A stretch of 64,000 nucleotides of DNA from Candidatus Roseilinea sp. (GTDB taxonomy: Bacteria; Chloroflexota; Anaerolineae; J036; Brachytrichaceae). The position numbers and the translations under genes were made by a program. Positions 47,187 to 55,005 of the stretch are shown here, one piece after another. The notes below the pieces were generated by a model, which was given only the letters and a program-made list of their open reading frames with translations, ran no database searches and had not been told where the DNA came from. Where the stretch lies: NCBI GenBank assembly GCA_025998955.1, contig AP024676.1:2604001-2668000 (forward strand). The letters are read 5' to 3'. How positions within the stretch are numbered: position 1 is the first letter of the stretch; every line of letters starts with the position of its first letter.

Positions 47187-47680
47187 CACCACGAAGGCAC
47201 AAAGATACGAAGAGGCTCTGTCCTAACGGTTCTTAGAGAACGAAGCGCTTGATCCCATGCTTGATGAGTGGGACATTGAAGTTGATAAGAAATCCTAGGC
47301 GTTTATGCGAGAGTTTCAAGTAGGTCAATAACTGAGCCTCGTGGACGGGAAGGATGACCTCAACAGCCTTCAACTCGCATATCACGAGTGACTCAACGAG
47401 CACGTCTATTCGAAAGCCTTCATCGAATGTCACGCCATCGTAGGTCACTGGAACCACGACTTGACGCGCGCAGTGAAACCCTTGCTTGGTTAGGGTATGG
47501 CAGAAACACGCTTCATAGACGCTCTCCAACAAGCCCGGCCCCAGCCCTTTGTGCACAGCAAAAGCCGAAGACACAATCGCAGCAGCGATTCGCTCCTCGC
47601 TCTCGCTCAAAGGACTTGTCACTCGTTGTAGTCCCATTTCGTTGTATTACCCCCTTCGCGTCTTCGTGCCTTCGCGGTTC
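47187..47680. repeat. Inverted 28-bp repeats flanking the GxxExxY gene
   Basis: ACCACGAAGGCACAAAGATA continuing to CGAAGAGG (from 47187) on the left, and in reverse complement ACCGCGAAGGCACGAAGACG continuing to CGAAGGGG on the right (ending about 47680), match at about 23 of 28 positions. A third, solo relative (AACCGCGAAGGCCACC ... ACGAAG) is at about 49174-49202. The gene they enclose may be a mobile or domesticated unit. Confidence 0.5.
47233..47637 (-). CDS. GxxExxY protein (PD-(D/E)XK-like)
   Basis: 134 aa. The name-giving motif is GLLESVYE. The fold signature follows: FRIDVLVESLVICELKAVE has the D-x-E-x-K type residues of PD-(D/E)XK nucleases, and the HEAQLLTYLKLSHKRLGFLINF block is the conserved C-terminus. 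The family is widespread, of unknown role, and often found in variable chromosomal sites. It lies between lpd and the transglutaminase gene and is bracketed by inverted repeats. Confidence 0.87.
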   Translation of the reverse strand: MGLQRVTSPLSESEERIAAAIVSSAFAVHKGLGPGLLESVYEACFCHTLTKQGFHCARQVVVPVTYDGVTFDEGFRIDVLVESLVICELKAVEVILPVHEAQLLTYLKLSHKRLGFLINFNVPLIKHGIKRFVL

Positions 47681-47687
47681 AGACTAA

Positions 47688-49130
47688 TCAAATGTGAATC
47701 GGCAATCCCCCCACGCCCTCGGCAGCTTCCATGAGCGATTCGCTCAGCGTGGGGTGCGCATGCACGGCCCGGGCGATCTCCTCCGGCGTCAGCTCGGCGT
47801 TCTTGGCCAGCACGAACTCCGGCAGCAGCTCGGTCACGTCCGGCCCGATGCAGTGTACGCCGAGGATCTCGCCATATTTCGCATCGGCCACGACCTTGAC
47901 GAAACCTTCGGTGTTGTTCAGCGCCAGCGACTTGCCGTTGGCGCGCAGCGGAAACTTGCCCACCTTGACCTCGTAGCCCTTCTCCTTGGCTTGCGCCTCC
48001 GAGAGGCCCATGCTCGCCACCTGTGGGATGGTGTAGGTGCAGCGCGGCATGGCATCGTAGTCGAGCTTGGGGATATGGCCGTGGTACTTGCCCATGCTGG
48101 CGGCGATGGATTCCGCAGCCACCACGCCCTGCGCCTGGGCCACGTGCGCCAACCGCAACTTGCCGGTCACGTCGCCGATGGCGTAGATGCCCGGCACGTT
48201 CGTCGCCATGTGGTCGTCCACCTCGATGTAGCCGGCCGGATTCACCTTCACGCCGATCTTGTCCAGCCCGATGCCCGCGGTGTTCGGCGTCACGCTCACG
48301 GCTACCAGCACCCACTCCGCCTTGACGGATTGTTTGCCCTTCTCGCTTTCGAAGAACACTTCGACGCCGGCTGCGCCAACCTTAGCATCGGTCACTTTGG
48401 CGCCGGCGATCGTCTTGATGCCCCGGCGGTTGAACGACCGCGTGATCTCGGCGCTGATCTCCTCGTCCTCCAGCGGCATGATGCGCGGCAGCGCTTCCAA
48501 TACGGTCACGTCCGAGCCATAGGCGTGGAAGACATAGGCGAACTCCATACCGATTGCGCCGGAGCCGATTACCACCATGCTCTTCGGCGCGTGTTGCACT
48601 TCCAGCAGTTGCCGATAGGTGAAGACGCGCACACCGTCGGGCTTCAAGAAAGGCAGCACCAGCGGCTTTGCGCCGGTCGCCACGATCAGGTTGCTGGCCG
48701 TGATCGTGCGCTCTTCGCCCCGGTGCTCGACCAAGATGGCGTTTGGCGCCACGATCGTCCCATCGCCGATGAAGACTTTGATATCGTTCTTCTTCATCAG
48801 GAACTCGACACCACGTACCAGGCGGTTGCTCACCTCACGGCTGCGCTTGTAGGCCTTCGCGTAGTCCACGCGCAGGTTGTCGTAGCTGATGCCATAGGCC
48901 TCGCCGTCCTTGATCAGCTCGACGACCTCGGCGTTGCGCAGCAGCACTTTGGTGGGAATGCACCCCCAGTTCAAGCAGATGCCGCCCAGCTGATCGCGCT
49001 CGATCAGGGCGACCTTCAACCCGAGTTGTGCGGCGCGGATGGCGGCGACGTATCCGCCGGGTCCTGCGCCGAGGACTGCGACGTCGAACATCGGAGCGCC
49101 ATTGGAAGGTGTGACAGAGACCGTTGCCAT
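47688..49130 (-). CDS. lpdA: Dihydrolipoyl dehydrogenase
   Basis: 480 aa from ATG 49130 (the long upstream frame is a shadow; GATAAT lies 7 bp before this ATG). FAD motif VAVLGAGPGGYVAAIRAAQLG, redox disulfide GGICLNWGCIPTKVL, NAD motif MVVIGSGAIGMEFAYVF, second FAD site GIYAIGDVTG and the C-terminal HAHPTLSESLMEA with the catalytic His. It reoxidises lipoamide of 2-oxoacid dehydrogenases or the glycine cleavage system. No E1/E2 genes are adjacent. Confidence 0.95.
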   Translation of the reverse strand: MATVSVTPSNGAPMFDVAVLGAGPGGYVAAIRAAQLGLKVALIERDQLGGICLNWGCIPTKVLLRNAEVVELIKDGEAYGISYDNLRVDYAKAYKRSREVSNRLVRGVEFLMKKNDIKVFIGDGTIVAPNAILVEHRGEERTITASNLIVATGAKPLVLPFLKPDGVRVFTYRQLLEVQHAPKSMVVIGSGAIGMEFAYVFHAYGSDVTVLEALPRIMPLEDEEISAEITRSFNRRGIKTIAGAKVTDAKVGAAGVEVFFESEKGKQSVKAEWVLVAVSVTPNTAGIGLDKIGVKVNPAGYIEVDDHMATNVPGIYAIGDVTGKLRLAHVAQAQGVVAAESIAASMGKYHGHIPKLDYDAMPRCTYTIPQVASMGLSEAQAKEKGYEVKVGKFPLRANGKSLALNNTEGFVKVVADAKYGEILGVHCIGPDVTELLPEFVLAKNAELTPEEIARAVHAHPTLSESLMEAAEGVGGLPIHI

Positions 49131-49137
49131 GCACGCG

Positions 49138-49143
49138 ATTATC
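49138..49143 (-). promoter_or_regulatory. -10 box, leaderless promoter of lpdA
   Basis: GATAAT on the minus strand, 7 bp before ATG 49130, no SD. Confidence 0.4.
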
Positions 49144-49267
49144 CCACCCCATCTGAGGTGATGGTTTTGGGTAGAACCGCGAAGGCCACCAAACACTACG
49201 AAGTCGCAACGCTGTTTGCCTTGAGTAGCTGCGTGTCCTTGGTCGTATCGCAACGCCGGCGCAGGCA

Positions 49268-49273
49268 TACAAT
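49268..49273 (+). promoter_or_regulatory. -10 box, leaderless promoter of the exonuclease gene
   Basis: TACAAT followed by 8 bp and ATG 49282. The 151-bp divergent region to lpdA also holds the solo GxxExxY-type repeat. Confidence 0.5.
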
Positions 49274-49281
49274 GGGGCGAC

Positions 49282-50547
49282 ATGAACCCCGATCTGCGTG
49301 AGCGATTGCGACGACTGGGCGTGCACAAAGGCGCCGCGCAGCTCAAGCCATTGCGACCGGCGCTGCAACCGGATCACGGTGGTGCACCATCGCACGTGCA
49401 ACTCGAACCGCTGCGCACGCCATTCGGCCATGCCTACGTCAGCCGGTCGGAGTATGCGCTCACGCATCGCCACGGCAACCGCGCGTTGGACGCTGCGCTG
49501 CGCTACCCTCCAGCGCTGCTCACCCGGCTGATCGCCGGTCGCCCGGCTGCCGAAGTTGATCTGCGCCAGGCGCTGTTCCTCGATACAGAGACGACCGGCC
49601 TGAATAGCGGCGTGGGCACGCTCGCCTTCCTGGTCGGCCTGGGGTATTTCGACGGCGAGCGCTTCGTCGTCGAGCAATTCTTCTTGCGCAACCCGGCTGA
49701 AGAGGCTGCCATGTTGCACGAGGTGAACCAGCGCGTCTATGACCGTCAGCCGATCGTCACGTTCAACGGCCAAGCCTTCGACCTGCCGCTGTTAGAGTCG
49801 CGCTTCATCCTGTCGCGCATCGCGCTGCCTTTCACCGATAAGCATCATCTCGACCTGCTGCTGCCGGCCCGGCGCGTTTGGCGCGGCAGCCTGGACTCGT
49901 GTAGCCTCGGCTCGTTGGAGTTTCATCTGCTCGGCGTGCGGCGCGAACAGCGCGACGTGCCCGGCGCGGTCATCCCGTTCCTATATCGCGAGTATTTGGC
50001 TGCCGGCGGCGGTGATCTAAACGAGGACATGCAGCGCGTGATGTATCACAACCTGAACGACATCCTCTCGATGGTCGCGCTGGTGTCACGTTTGGCCGAC
50101 GCGCTCACGCAGCCGCAAGATGCCGCCGAGCACTTCAACGCCGCGCGGTTCTACGAGCGCGTGGGCGATTACGACGCTGCCGAGCGCAGCTATCGCGCCG
50201 CAGTTGAGAGATTGGGAATTGAGAGATTGGAGATTGGAGATCGGTCCAATCTCCGATCTCTAATCCCTGATCTCCCGCCTTCCTCCCTGCGGCATGTCGC
50301 GCGCTTCATGAAGCGCCGCGGACGTTTGGAAGAAGCGCTGGCCATCTGGCAGCGTTTGGCGGAGTGGGATGATGTCGAAGGCTTGATCGAGATCGCCAAG
50401 CACTACGAGTGGCACGTGTGCGACCTCGATCGCGCGCTGGCCTACGCGCGACGCGCGCTGCGCGCCAGCACCAGCCCAGCATTGCGCGAGGCGATTGCGC
50501 ATCGCACCGCGCGGCTGGAGCGCAAGGCACTGAGATCCAAAGCGTAA
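49282..50547 (+). CDS. RNase H-like (YprB-type) DEDD exonuclease with TPR-like tail
   Basis: 421 aa. The DEDD exonuclease core spans about 90-275: exo I LFLDTETTGLNSGVGT (Asp-x-Glu), exo II IVTFNGQAFDLPLLESRF (Asn/Asp), exo III with HNLNDILSMVAL (Asp). This is the YprB/RNase H-like family that trims DNA or RNA 3' ends. The C-terminal part (about 280-420) is TPR-like helical. A word-repeat hairpin is inserted in frame at about residues 308-333 between helices. It is divergent from lpdA. The antisense 3' end abuts the last RHS remnant. Confidence 0.83.
   Translation: MNPDLRERLRRLGVHKGAAQLKPLRPALQPDHGGAPSHVQLEPLRTPFGHAYVSRSEYALTHRHGNRALDAALRYPPALLTRLIAGRPAAEVDLRQALFLDTETTGLNSGVGTLAFLVGLGYFDGERFVVEQFFLRNPAEEAAMLHEVNQRVYDRQPIVTFNGQAFDLPLLESRFILSRIALPFTDKHHLDLLLPARRVWRGSLDSCSLGSLEFHLLGVRREQRDVPGAVIPFLYREYLAAGGGDLNEDMQRVMYHNLNDILSMVALVSRLADALTQPQDAAEHFNAARFYERVGDYDAAERSYRAAVERLGIERLEIGDRSNLRSLIPDLPPSSLRHVARFMKRRGRLEEALAIWQRLAEWDDVEGLIEIAKHYEWHVCDLDRALAYARRALRASTSPALREAIAHRTARLERKALRSKA
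50203..50280. repeat. In-frame word-repeat hairpin insert in the exonuclease gene
   Basis: Words of the type GAGATTGG/GAGATCGG are repeated, with a perfect 10-bp stem GGAGATTGGA (50229-50238), loop GATCGG, TCCAATCTCC (50245-50254). It adds about 25 residues such as ERLGIERLEIGDRSN to the protein without breaking the frame. Confidence 0.6.
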
Positions 50548-50666
50548 AGGCGCATCTTGCATCTACGTCCTCGGCGCGACCCAACCTGCAGTGGCCGGCT
50601 TCGACCAAACAGCGTCGCCAAGAGGCGAGCGCTCGGTTGAGGATTGTTGTTGAGAAGACAGACGAA

Positions 50667-50943
50667 CGGTTGAGCATTTGCGGGTCGTCCGGCCGCGGCA
50701 CGCTGCTGTCCGGCGAGAGGAAGCGGCCGAACAACGGCGAGTAATAGCGCGCGTTGCCGGCGCGCAGCGGAGGTCCCTGCGGGGGATAGTCGTACGGCCC
50801 AATACTCCCCTCCAGCCGCTGGCCCGCGGCCACGTCCCGCGTGAGCGCAGCGAACGGCGGGATGAAGCGCCGGTCGGTCGGCCGCGTGCCGCTGACTTGG
50901 CGCGCCAAGCCATACGGCGTGTCCCACGGGGAGGCTTCGCACT
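50667..50943 (-). pseudogene. RHS core remnant D (toxin tip lost)
   Basis: On the minus strand this reads the end of an RHS repeat core: PTDRRFIPPFAALTRDVAAG, YYSPLFGRFLSPDSSVPRP and DDPQMLNR. It then stops matching the other copies at 50667, where YAYVRNN would follow. It begins abruptly next to a 21-bp insert (50922-50942) that carries an in-frame TAG. No toxin or immunity gene follows; the 3' side runs into the antisense of the exonuclease. The 120 bp between (50548-50666) show no gene. Confidence 0.8.
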
Positions 50944-51040
50944 AGCGCGACTGCCCTACTCCTCCCTCCGTTCAGTACAAGACAAGTCCAAATGCAGCTG
51001 ATCCTCGCTTTCAGCCTGCAGGTGTAGCTACGGGTGTTAC

Positions 51041-51448
51041 TCAAGCATCTCCAAACTCGTATTTTGACAGTTCGTCTTCTAAGTCAGCCTTGAGTTTCTC
51101 AGGGGTTACGATCACTCCTTGTCCCGCGGGAATGGGGAATACACACACCTTTCGTCCGTCGCGTATCATACCCGGCACCCACTTTTCTAACCACATGTCC
51201 AAGTCTATTGCTTGCGCCAGGGTATTTGCCCACTCATCGAAGGCGCATTGCTCTGCATAGAGAGCGTGAGGCCATATTGGAACTAATTCATTACCTTCGT
51301 CATCTCTCGCTAATATCCAGCCATCTTCGTTCCGTAAGCTCCAAATCTTTTCCTGATCAGCAAAACGCTTAATCGAGTAGCTGTATCGTCGTTCGGGTGG
51401 CAGCTGTGTCACAGATTTCAGTTCAGTATCAGAGAGCCTCCAGGTCAT
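51041..51448 (-). CDS. DUF2750 family protein, candidate immunity protein of RHS tip C
   Basis: 135 aa, ATG 51448 overlapping the stop of the RHS toxin tip C (ATGA), the tight coupling typical of toxin-immunity pairs. LPPERRYSYSIKRFADQEKI, WSLRNEDGWILARDDEGNEL, VPIWPHALYAEQCA and WLEKWVPGM match the DUF2750 layout. DUF2750 proteins are small acidic alpha/beta proteins that include predicted immunity proteins. It should bind and neutralise the nuclease tip encoded just before it. The base composition is lower in GC than in neighbouring housekeeping genes, suggesting transfer. Confidence 0.75.
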   Translation of the reverse strand: MTWRLSDTELKSVTQLPPERRYSYSIKRFADQEKIWSLRNEDGWILARDDEGNELVPIWPHALYAEQCAFDEWANTLAQAIDLDMWLEKWVPGMIRDGRKVCVFPIPAGQGVIVTPEKLKADLEDELSKYEFGDA

Positions 51449-52096
51449 TTGTATCCCTCGTGCTTATGCTGCAACTTGTGAATCCGCTTAGTTACGAGTT
51501 CAGCGAATTTATAGCCGAATCCCTTCCTCGCCTCAAAGCCGCGTTTGTGAGCCAAGTCATATTGCGGTGGGACTCGGATATTACCTCGCTTGCCTCGGGC
51601 AATTTCATTCAAATCCTGCTTGATCCAGCCACGAATCTCACTGGGCTGTTTTGGATCGTTACCTAACTCTCTTAATCGCTGTTGCTTTCCCTTACGCCCG
51701 TCTTTCGCAAGATTATCCCCTCCTCCACCCGGCCCGCCGGCGCTACCACCTTAACTGCCGCCGCTGCTCTTGTCCTTCTCGTCGTCCTTCGTCTTCCCCT
51801 TCGCCATCAGCGCGCCGGCTTGCGCGTCGCTCGTCGCCTCGGCAACGTTCGTCGTCAATGCTGCCATCGCGTAGGTGGAGGGTAGCGCTAACGGCGGCGC
51901 GCCCAAGCAGCTCAAAGCGCGCTGGAGGCAATCGCCAGCAGCTTGCTCGATGGCTTCGCGAATCTTGTCCCACGGGATGTCTAGATGCCCGCTGGGGTCA
52001 ATGCGCACCAACGGCGAGTTGCGCGCATACGCATACCGATTCAGCGCCTGCGGGTCGTCCGGCCGCGGCACGCTGCTGTCCGGCGAGAGGAAGCGG
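51445..52096 (-). pseudogene. Orphan RHS tip C with toxin-8-like nuclease domain, in-frame stop
   Basis: The RHS end FLSPDSSVPRPDDPQALNRY begins at 52096, next to unrelated DNA. After ARNSPLVRIDPSGHLDIPWD comes a linker ending KSSGGS, TAA (51751-51753), then in the same frame GGSAGGPGGGGDNLAK. The tip follows: ELGNDPKQPSEIRGWIKQDL, RGKRGNIRVPPQYDLAHKRG, FEARKGFGYKFAEL, HKLQHKHEGYK and TGA. The IRGWIK ... PPxxDLAHxRG ... LHxLQH order resembles polymorphic toxin type 8 (Ntox8), a predicted His-based nuclease. The TAA in the Gly/Ser linker would cut the tip off. Family call by motif, moderately sure. Confidence 0.65.
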
Positions 52097-52437
52097 CAGA
52101 GTTTTCGACCAACTCAGCACAGGCTACTGGGCGACTTGGTGACATACAGGCATAGGTAGCTATGAAAGTAGAGCTGGATGGTGCTACTGCCGCTACAAAG
52201 TAGCTGATCAGTCCTTCTCGAATTGATCTAGCGTCACGTCTAGCTCGACTTGGATCAGCGGTGTCAGTCGTACATTCGTCACCTTAGCGCGTTTGAACAG
52301 ACGATAAACTTTCTCAGTCACCGCTATACTGTTGAGGGGTTGCACTAGAAAGAAGTCGCTGCCATCCCACTGGCTTTCGTCAAAATACAATCCCTTATAT
52401 ACTCGAATAGGTCTGCCAGCAGCATTGAGCTTAGTAA

Positions 52438-53568
52438 CTCACGTTACGCAGCCAGTGTGACGGGCTGCAGCTGGCGCAGGGCGTCAAAAGCTGATTGAAC
52501 GGCGTGCAGATACAAATGCGATTTCAAGGCAAAATGATTCGACTTGGATTTACGCTTGAGCATCTCGAGCTTGATGAACGCACACAAACTGGCAAAGATG
52601 TGATTGGTCTGCGTCGTGACCGTGTGGGCAGGCGAGCGTTCGAGCGCGGCATTCTGCTTGAGCGACTTGTGGAAGGGTTCGATCGTCCATCGTTTTTGAT
52701 AGAGCGAGGTGATCCCATCGTAGGTGAGCGTGGTGTCGCTGGTGACCAGAAACAATACGCCGGTAGAGCCATCTTTGTTTGTAAAGACTTGCTTGGCCAA
52801 AAGCAGCGGGAAGCTCACATCTTCCAGATACACTGGCCGCACCGTGTTTGGTTCGATCACGACTTCATCCACACGCACGTAGATGCCGTGCCGCTTGTCG
52901 TCCGCGCTGAGTGCCACCTTGCGATTGGCCTTGAGCGGCATGACAAACTCCTTCTTCAGCTTGTGTTTGACGAAATTCATGTTGTCGGCCGCGGCAAACC
53001 ACACATCGTTGAGCACGTATTTGAAGGGAATCTGGTTGATCACCGCTTGTTGCAGCATCATGCGGTAATACTCATTCTTGGTGATCGGACTTCGGCGCTT
53101 GGTCTTGCCACTCTTCTTGTCCACATACTGCTCGGTCTTGGCGATCAAGCGAAACTCCACTGGCAACGACAGCCCCCGACTGGGCACGTGATACAGCGCC
53201 GTCATCAGGTTGATGCCTTTGATCACCTCGCCGCTGGTGTGATCATAGTGCCAGCACACGATGTCGTTCTCGTCGCTGTAGAGTTTCTCGCTGATCGTGT
53301 CGTCCACGATCAGCACCCCATCCTCACTTTGAATCTGCCGCACAAATCGCTTGGTCACCTGCCACAGTTCCGCACCTCCCCGCGTCCGGCCGCTCAGCGA
53401 GCGCGTGATTTGGTCATGACTGACGCTCCCTTCGACCAACTGTTCCAGCCCAGTCGCGGTGGCTTGTCCAAACGTGCACAACAGATAATCGCTATACAAA
53501 TCGAGCAAGTCTTGTGCCATGTCGCCATTTTATGGTCGCGCAGTCAGTTCGCGACTGCGTAACGTGAG
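52438..53568 (-). mobile_element. IS4-superfamily (YREK) insertion sequence, copy 2
   Basis: 1131 bp with the same terminal repeats as copy 1 (CTCACGTTACGCAG). Exact 7-bp flanking repeat TTAGTAA (52431-52437 and 53569-53575). It is inserted in the immunity gene of RHS tip B, same strand as the interrupted gene. Confidence 0.93.
52444..53520 (-). CDS. IS4-type DDE transposase (copy 2)
   Basis: 358 aa, intact. Identical in protein to copy 1 (8759-9835) from about residue 105 on. The first 100 residues differ at several sites (GLEQLVEG, TRSLSGRTRGGAELW, SEKLYSD). The Y-x2-R-x3-E-x6-K motif and DDTISEK are conserved. The clustered differences point to recombination between two related IS variants rather than simple drift. 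Confidence 0.9.
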   Translation of the reverse strand: MAQDLLDLYSDYLLCTFGQATATGLEQLVEGSVSHDQITRSLSGRTRGGAELWQVTKRFVRQIQSEDGVLIVDDTISEKLYSDENDIVCWHYDHTSGEVIKGINLMTALYHVPSRGLSLPVEFRLIAKTEQYVDKKSGKTKRRSPITKNEYYRMMLQQAVINQIPFKYVLNDVWFAAADNMNFVKHKLKKEFVMPLKANRKVALSADDKRHGIYVRVDEVVIEPNTVRPVYLEDVSFPLLLAKQVFTNKDGSTGVLFLVTSDTTLTYDGITSLYQKRWTIEPFHKSLKQNAALERSPAHTVTTQTNHIFASLCAFIKLEMLKRKSKSNHFALKSHLYLHAVQSAFDALRQLQPVTLAA

Positions 53569-53946
53569 TTAGTAACAACTTGGCTACGGCCGCGGTCACG
53601 ATGACACTCTGCGCCAGTCACAGCGAAGCCAAGATATTCCGCCAGTAATTGACCCTTACGGTCGAACACCTCTACTGGATAAGTAGACCAACCAGTGACT
53701 TGATTTACGATGAGCAGATCTATGACACGCGATGAAACGCAGATGATATGAGCCAGGCCAGCCCAAAGAAAATCTGCCGCTTGACTACCCATGTAAGCAC
53801 CTAGTCTAAGTGGCTCGGCCAGCTTGAGTTCACCCCTGAAAAGCCTCCAGGCCTGATCCCGGCTTAGCCATTCGCTATAGTGCTCATCACTCAATCGCAA
53901 TGGCCGATTGGCAAGCGGGTCAGCGAGTTCGAAGAATTTGTTGTAG

Positions 53947-54891
53947 TCAGGGGGTATCGAAGTGGACATCAAAACCATACTCCTTTGCTCGTTGTTGCGC
54001 GAACTGTAGGATATCTTCACGACCAGGTTTAGTTGACAGAAACCTGCGCCACTTTTCGTTATGCTCTCCGCTCCAACTACGGTGTAAAGATGAGTTTACC
54101 CAGCTGCCAAACTTGGGATCGTGGATATTAAGACCTGCTTTTGCAAAATCGCGCTCGAACTTCCGTGGTAGCACATGATGCGCATCCAGCCCCCTCACTT
54201 CATCTGCAGCCTTGCCTGTGAGACGCATTAAATTCTCTCGAAAGTTCTGGGCAGTGAAGCTCTTGAAGTTGCGTATCTCATTCGTCGGATCGCCGTCTTT
54301 GGACAACTCCTGCGCGGCCTTGCCGGCGCCTCCACTGCCCAACAGTCGCAGTAACGACCCGATCAGCCCGCCGATCCCGCTGCCTTTGCCTTCTCCCTCC
54401 CCCTCGCGCTTGGCGGCAAACAGGGGCATCTGCGTGCCGTTGTTCAGCATCACCGGCGTTGGCTGCGCCGAGAGCGCCTGGCCGGCTTGCTGCTCGTTCA
54501 ACAACGGGGGTGTGCTGGGTTGGCAGAGCTGCGGCGCCCAGTCGCACAAGAAGCGCTTGAAAGGATCTTTCTCAGCGTGCCCGGACGGGTCGGTGTATCT
54601 CAGCGGGTTGTTGCGGACGTAGGCGTAGCGGTCGAGCGCCTGCGACCGCAGGGAGTCCCCGTGGGACGGGTCGTCCGGCCGCGGCACGCTGCTGTCCGGC
54701 GAGAGGAACCGCCCGAACAACGGCGAGTAATAGCGCGCGTTGCCGGAGCGCAGCGGAGGTCCCCGCAGGGGATAGTCGTAGAGGCCAACGCCGCTCTCCA
54801 GCCGCTGGCCGGCGGCCACGTCCCGCGTGAGTGTAGAGAACGGCGGGATGAAGCGCCAGTCGGTCGGCCACGTCCCGCTAACGTGGCGCAC
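53947..54891 (-). CDS. Orphan RHS tip B with HNH-like nuclease domain
   Basis: 314 aa from the first open start after an in-frame TAG. Residues 1-105 are RHS core end (FIPPFSTLTRDVAAGQRLES, NARYYSPLFGRFLSPDSSVP, NPLRYTDPSGHAEKD) with an extra in-frame 24-bp insert (SHGDSLRSQ). Residues 106-200 are linker. The tip 205-314 has RGLDAHHVLPRKFERDFAKA (His238-His239), GLNIHDPK, and SSLHRSWSGEHNEKWRRFL (His270, His277), a His/Asn-rich treble-clef style of HNH/AHH nucleases in polymorphic toxins. The gene has no N-terminal RHS shell or secretion signal, so it is a displaced tip. Its immunity gene overlaps by 23 bp and is IS-broken. Confidence 0.78.
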   Translation of the reverse strand: MRHVSGTWPTDWRFIPPFSTLTRDVAAGQRLESGVGLYDYPLRGPPLRSGNARYYSPLFGRFLSPDSSVPRPDDPSHGDSLRSQALDRYAYVRNNPLRYTDPSGHAEKDPFKRFLCDWAPQLCQPSTPPLLNEQQAGQALSAQPTPVMLNNGTQMPLFAAKREGEGEGKGSGIGGLIGSLLRLLGSGGAGKAAQELSKDGDPTNEIRNFKSFTAQNFRENLMRLTGKAADEVRGLDAHHVLPRKFERDFAKAGLNIHDPKFGSWVNSSLHRSWSGEHNEKWRRFLSTKPGREDILQFAQQRAKEYGFDVHFDTP

Positions 54892-55005
54892 CGAACCATA
54901 CCGCCCATCCCACAGGGAGGCTTCGCGCTAGCGGCTCTGCGACACCACCCCACCGCCGGCGTCCGTCACTCGCAACTCACCACATCCGCCCCTGATCTGA
55001 GTTCG

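Larger units (their letters stand above)
52208..53969 (-). pseudogene. Immunity gene of RHS tip B (Imm43/DUF1629-like), split by an IS
   Basis: ATG 53969 overlaps the end of toxin tip B. The first part runs to ...DRGRSQVVT at the IS edge (53568). After the IS and one copy of the TTAGTAA duplication are removed, it joins in frame to KLNAAGRPIRVYKGLYFDES and continues QWDGSDFFLVQPLNSIAVTE ... to the TGA at 52208, giving 207 residues. The GxYFDESxWDGSDFF ... VTEKVxxxFKRAKVTNVRLTPL block is typical of Imm43/DUF1629-like immunity proteins. The gene should have protected against the HNH-like tip encoded just upstream; the insertion removes its C-terminal third. Confidence 0.8.

Noticed and set aside
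52495-53562. 355-codon plus-strand ORF opposite the IS4-type transposase, present in both copies (also 8810-9877)
   Set aside because: It is conserved only because the IS is duplicated; no motif, no SD, and it mirrors the transposase.
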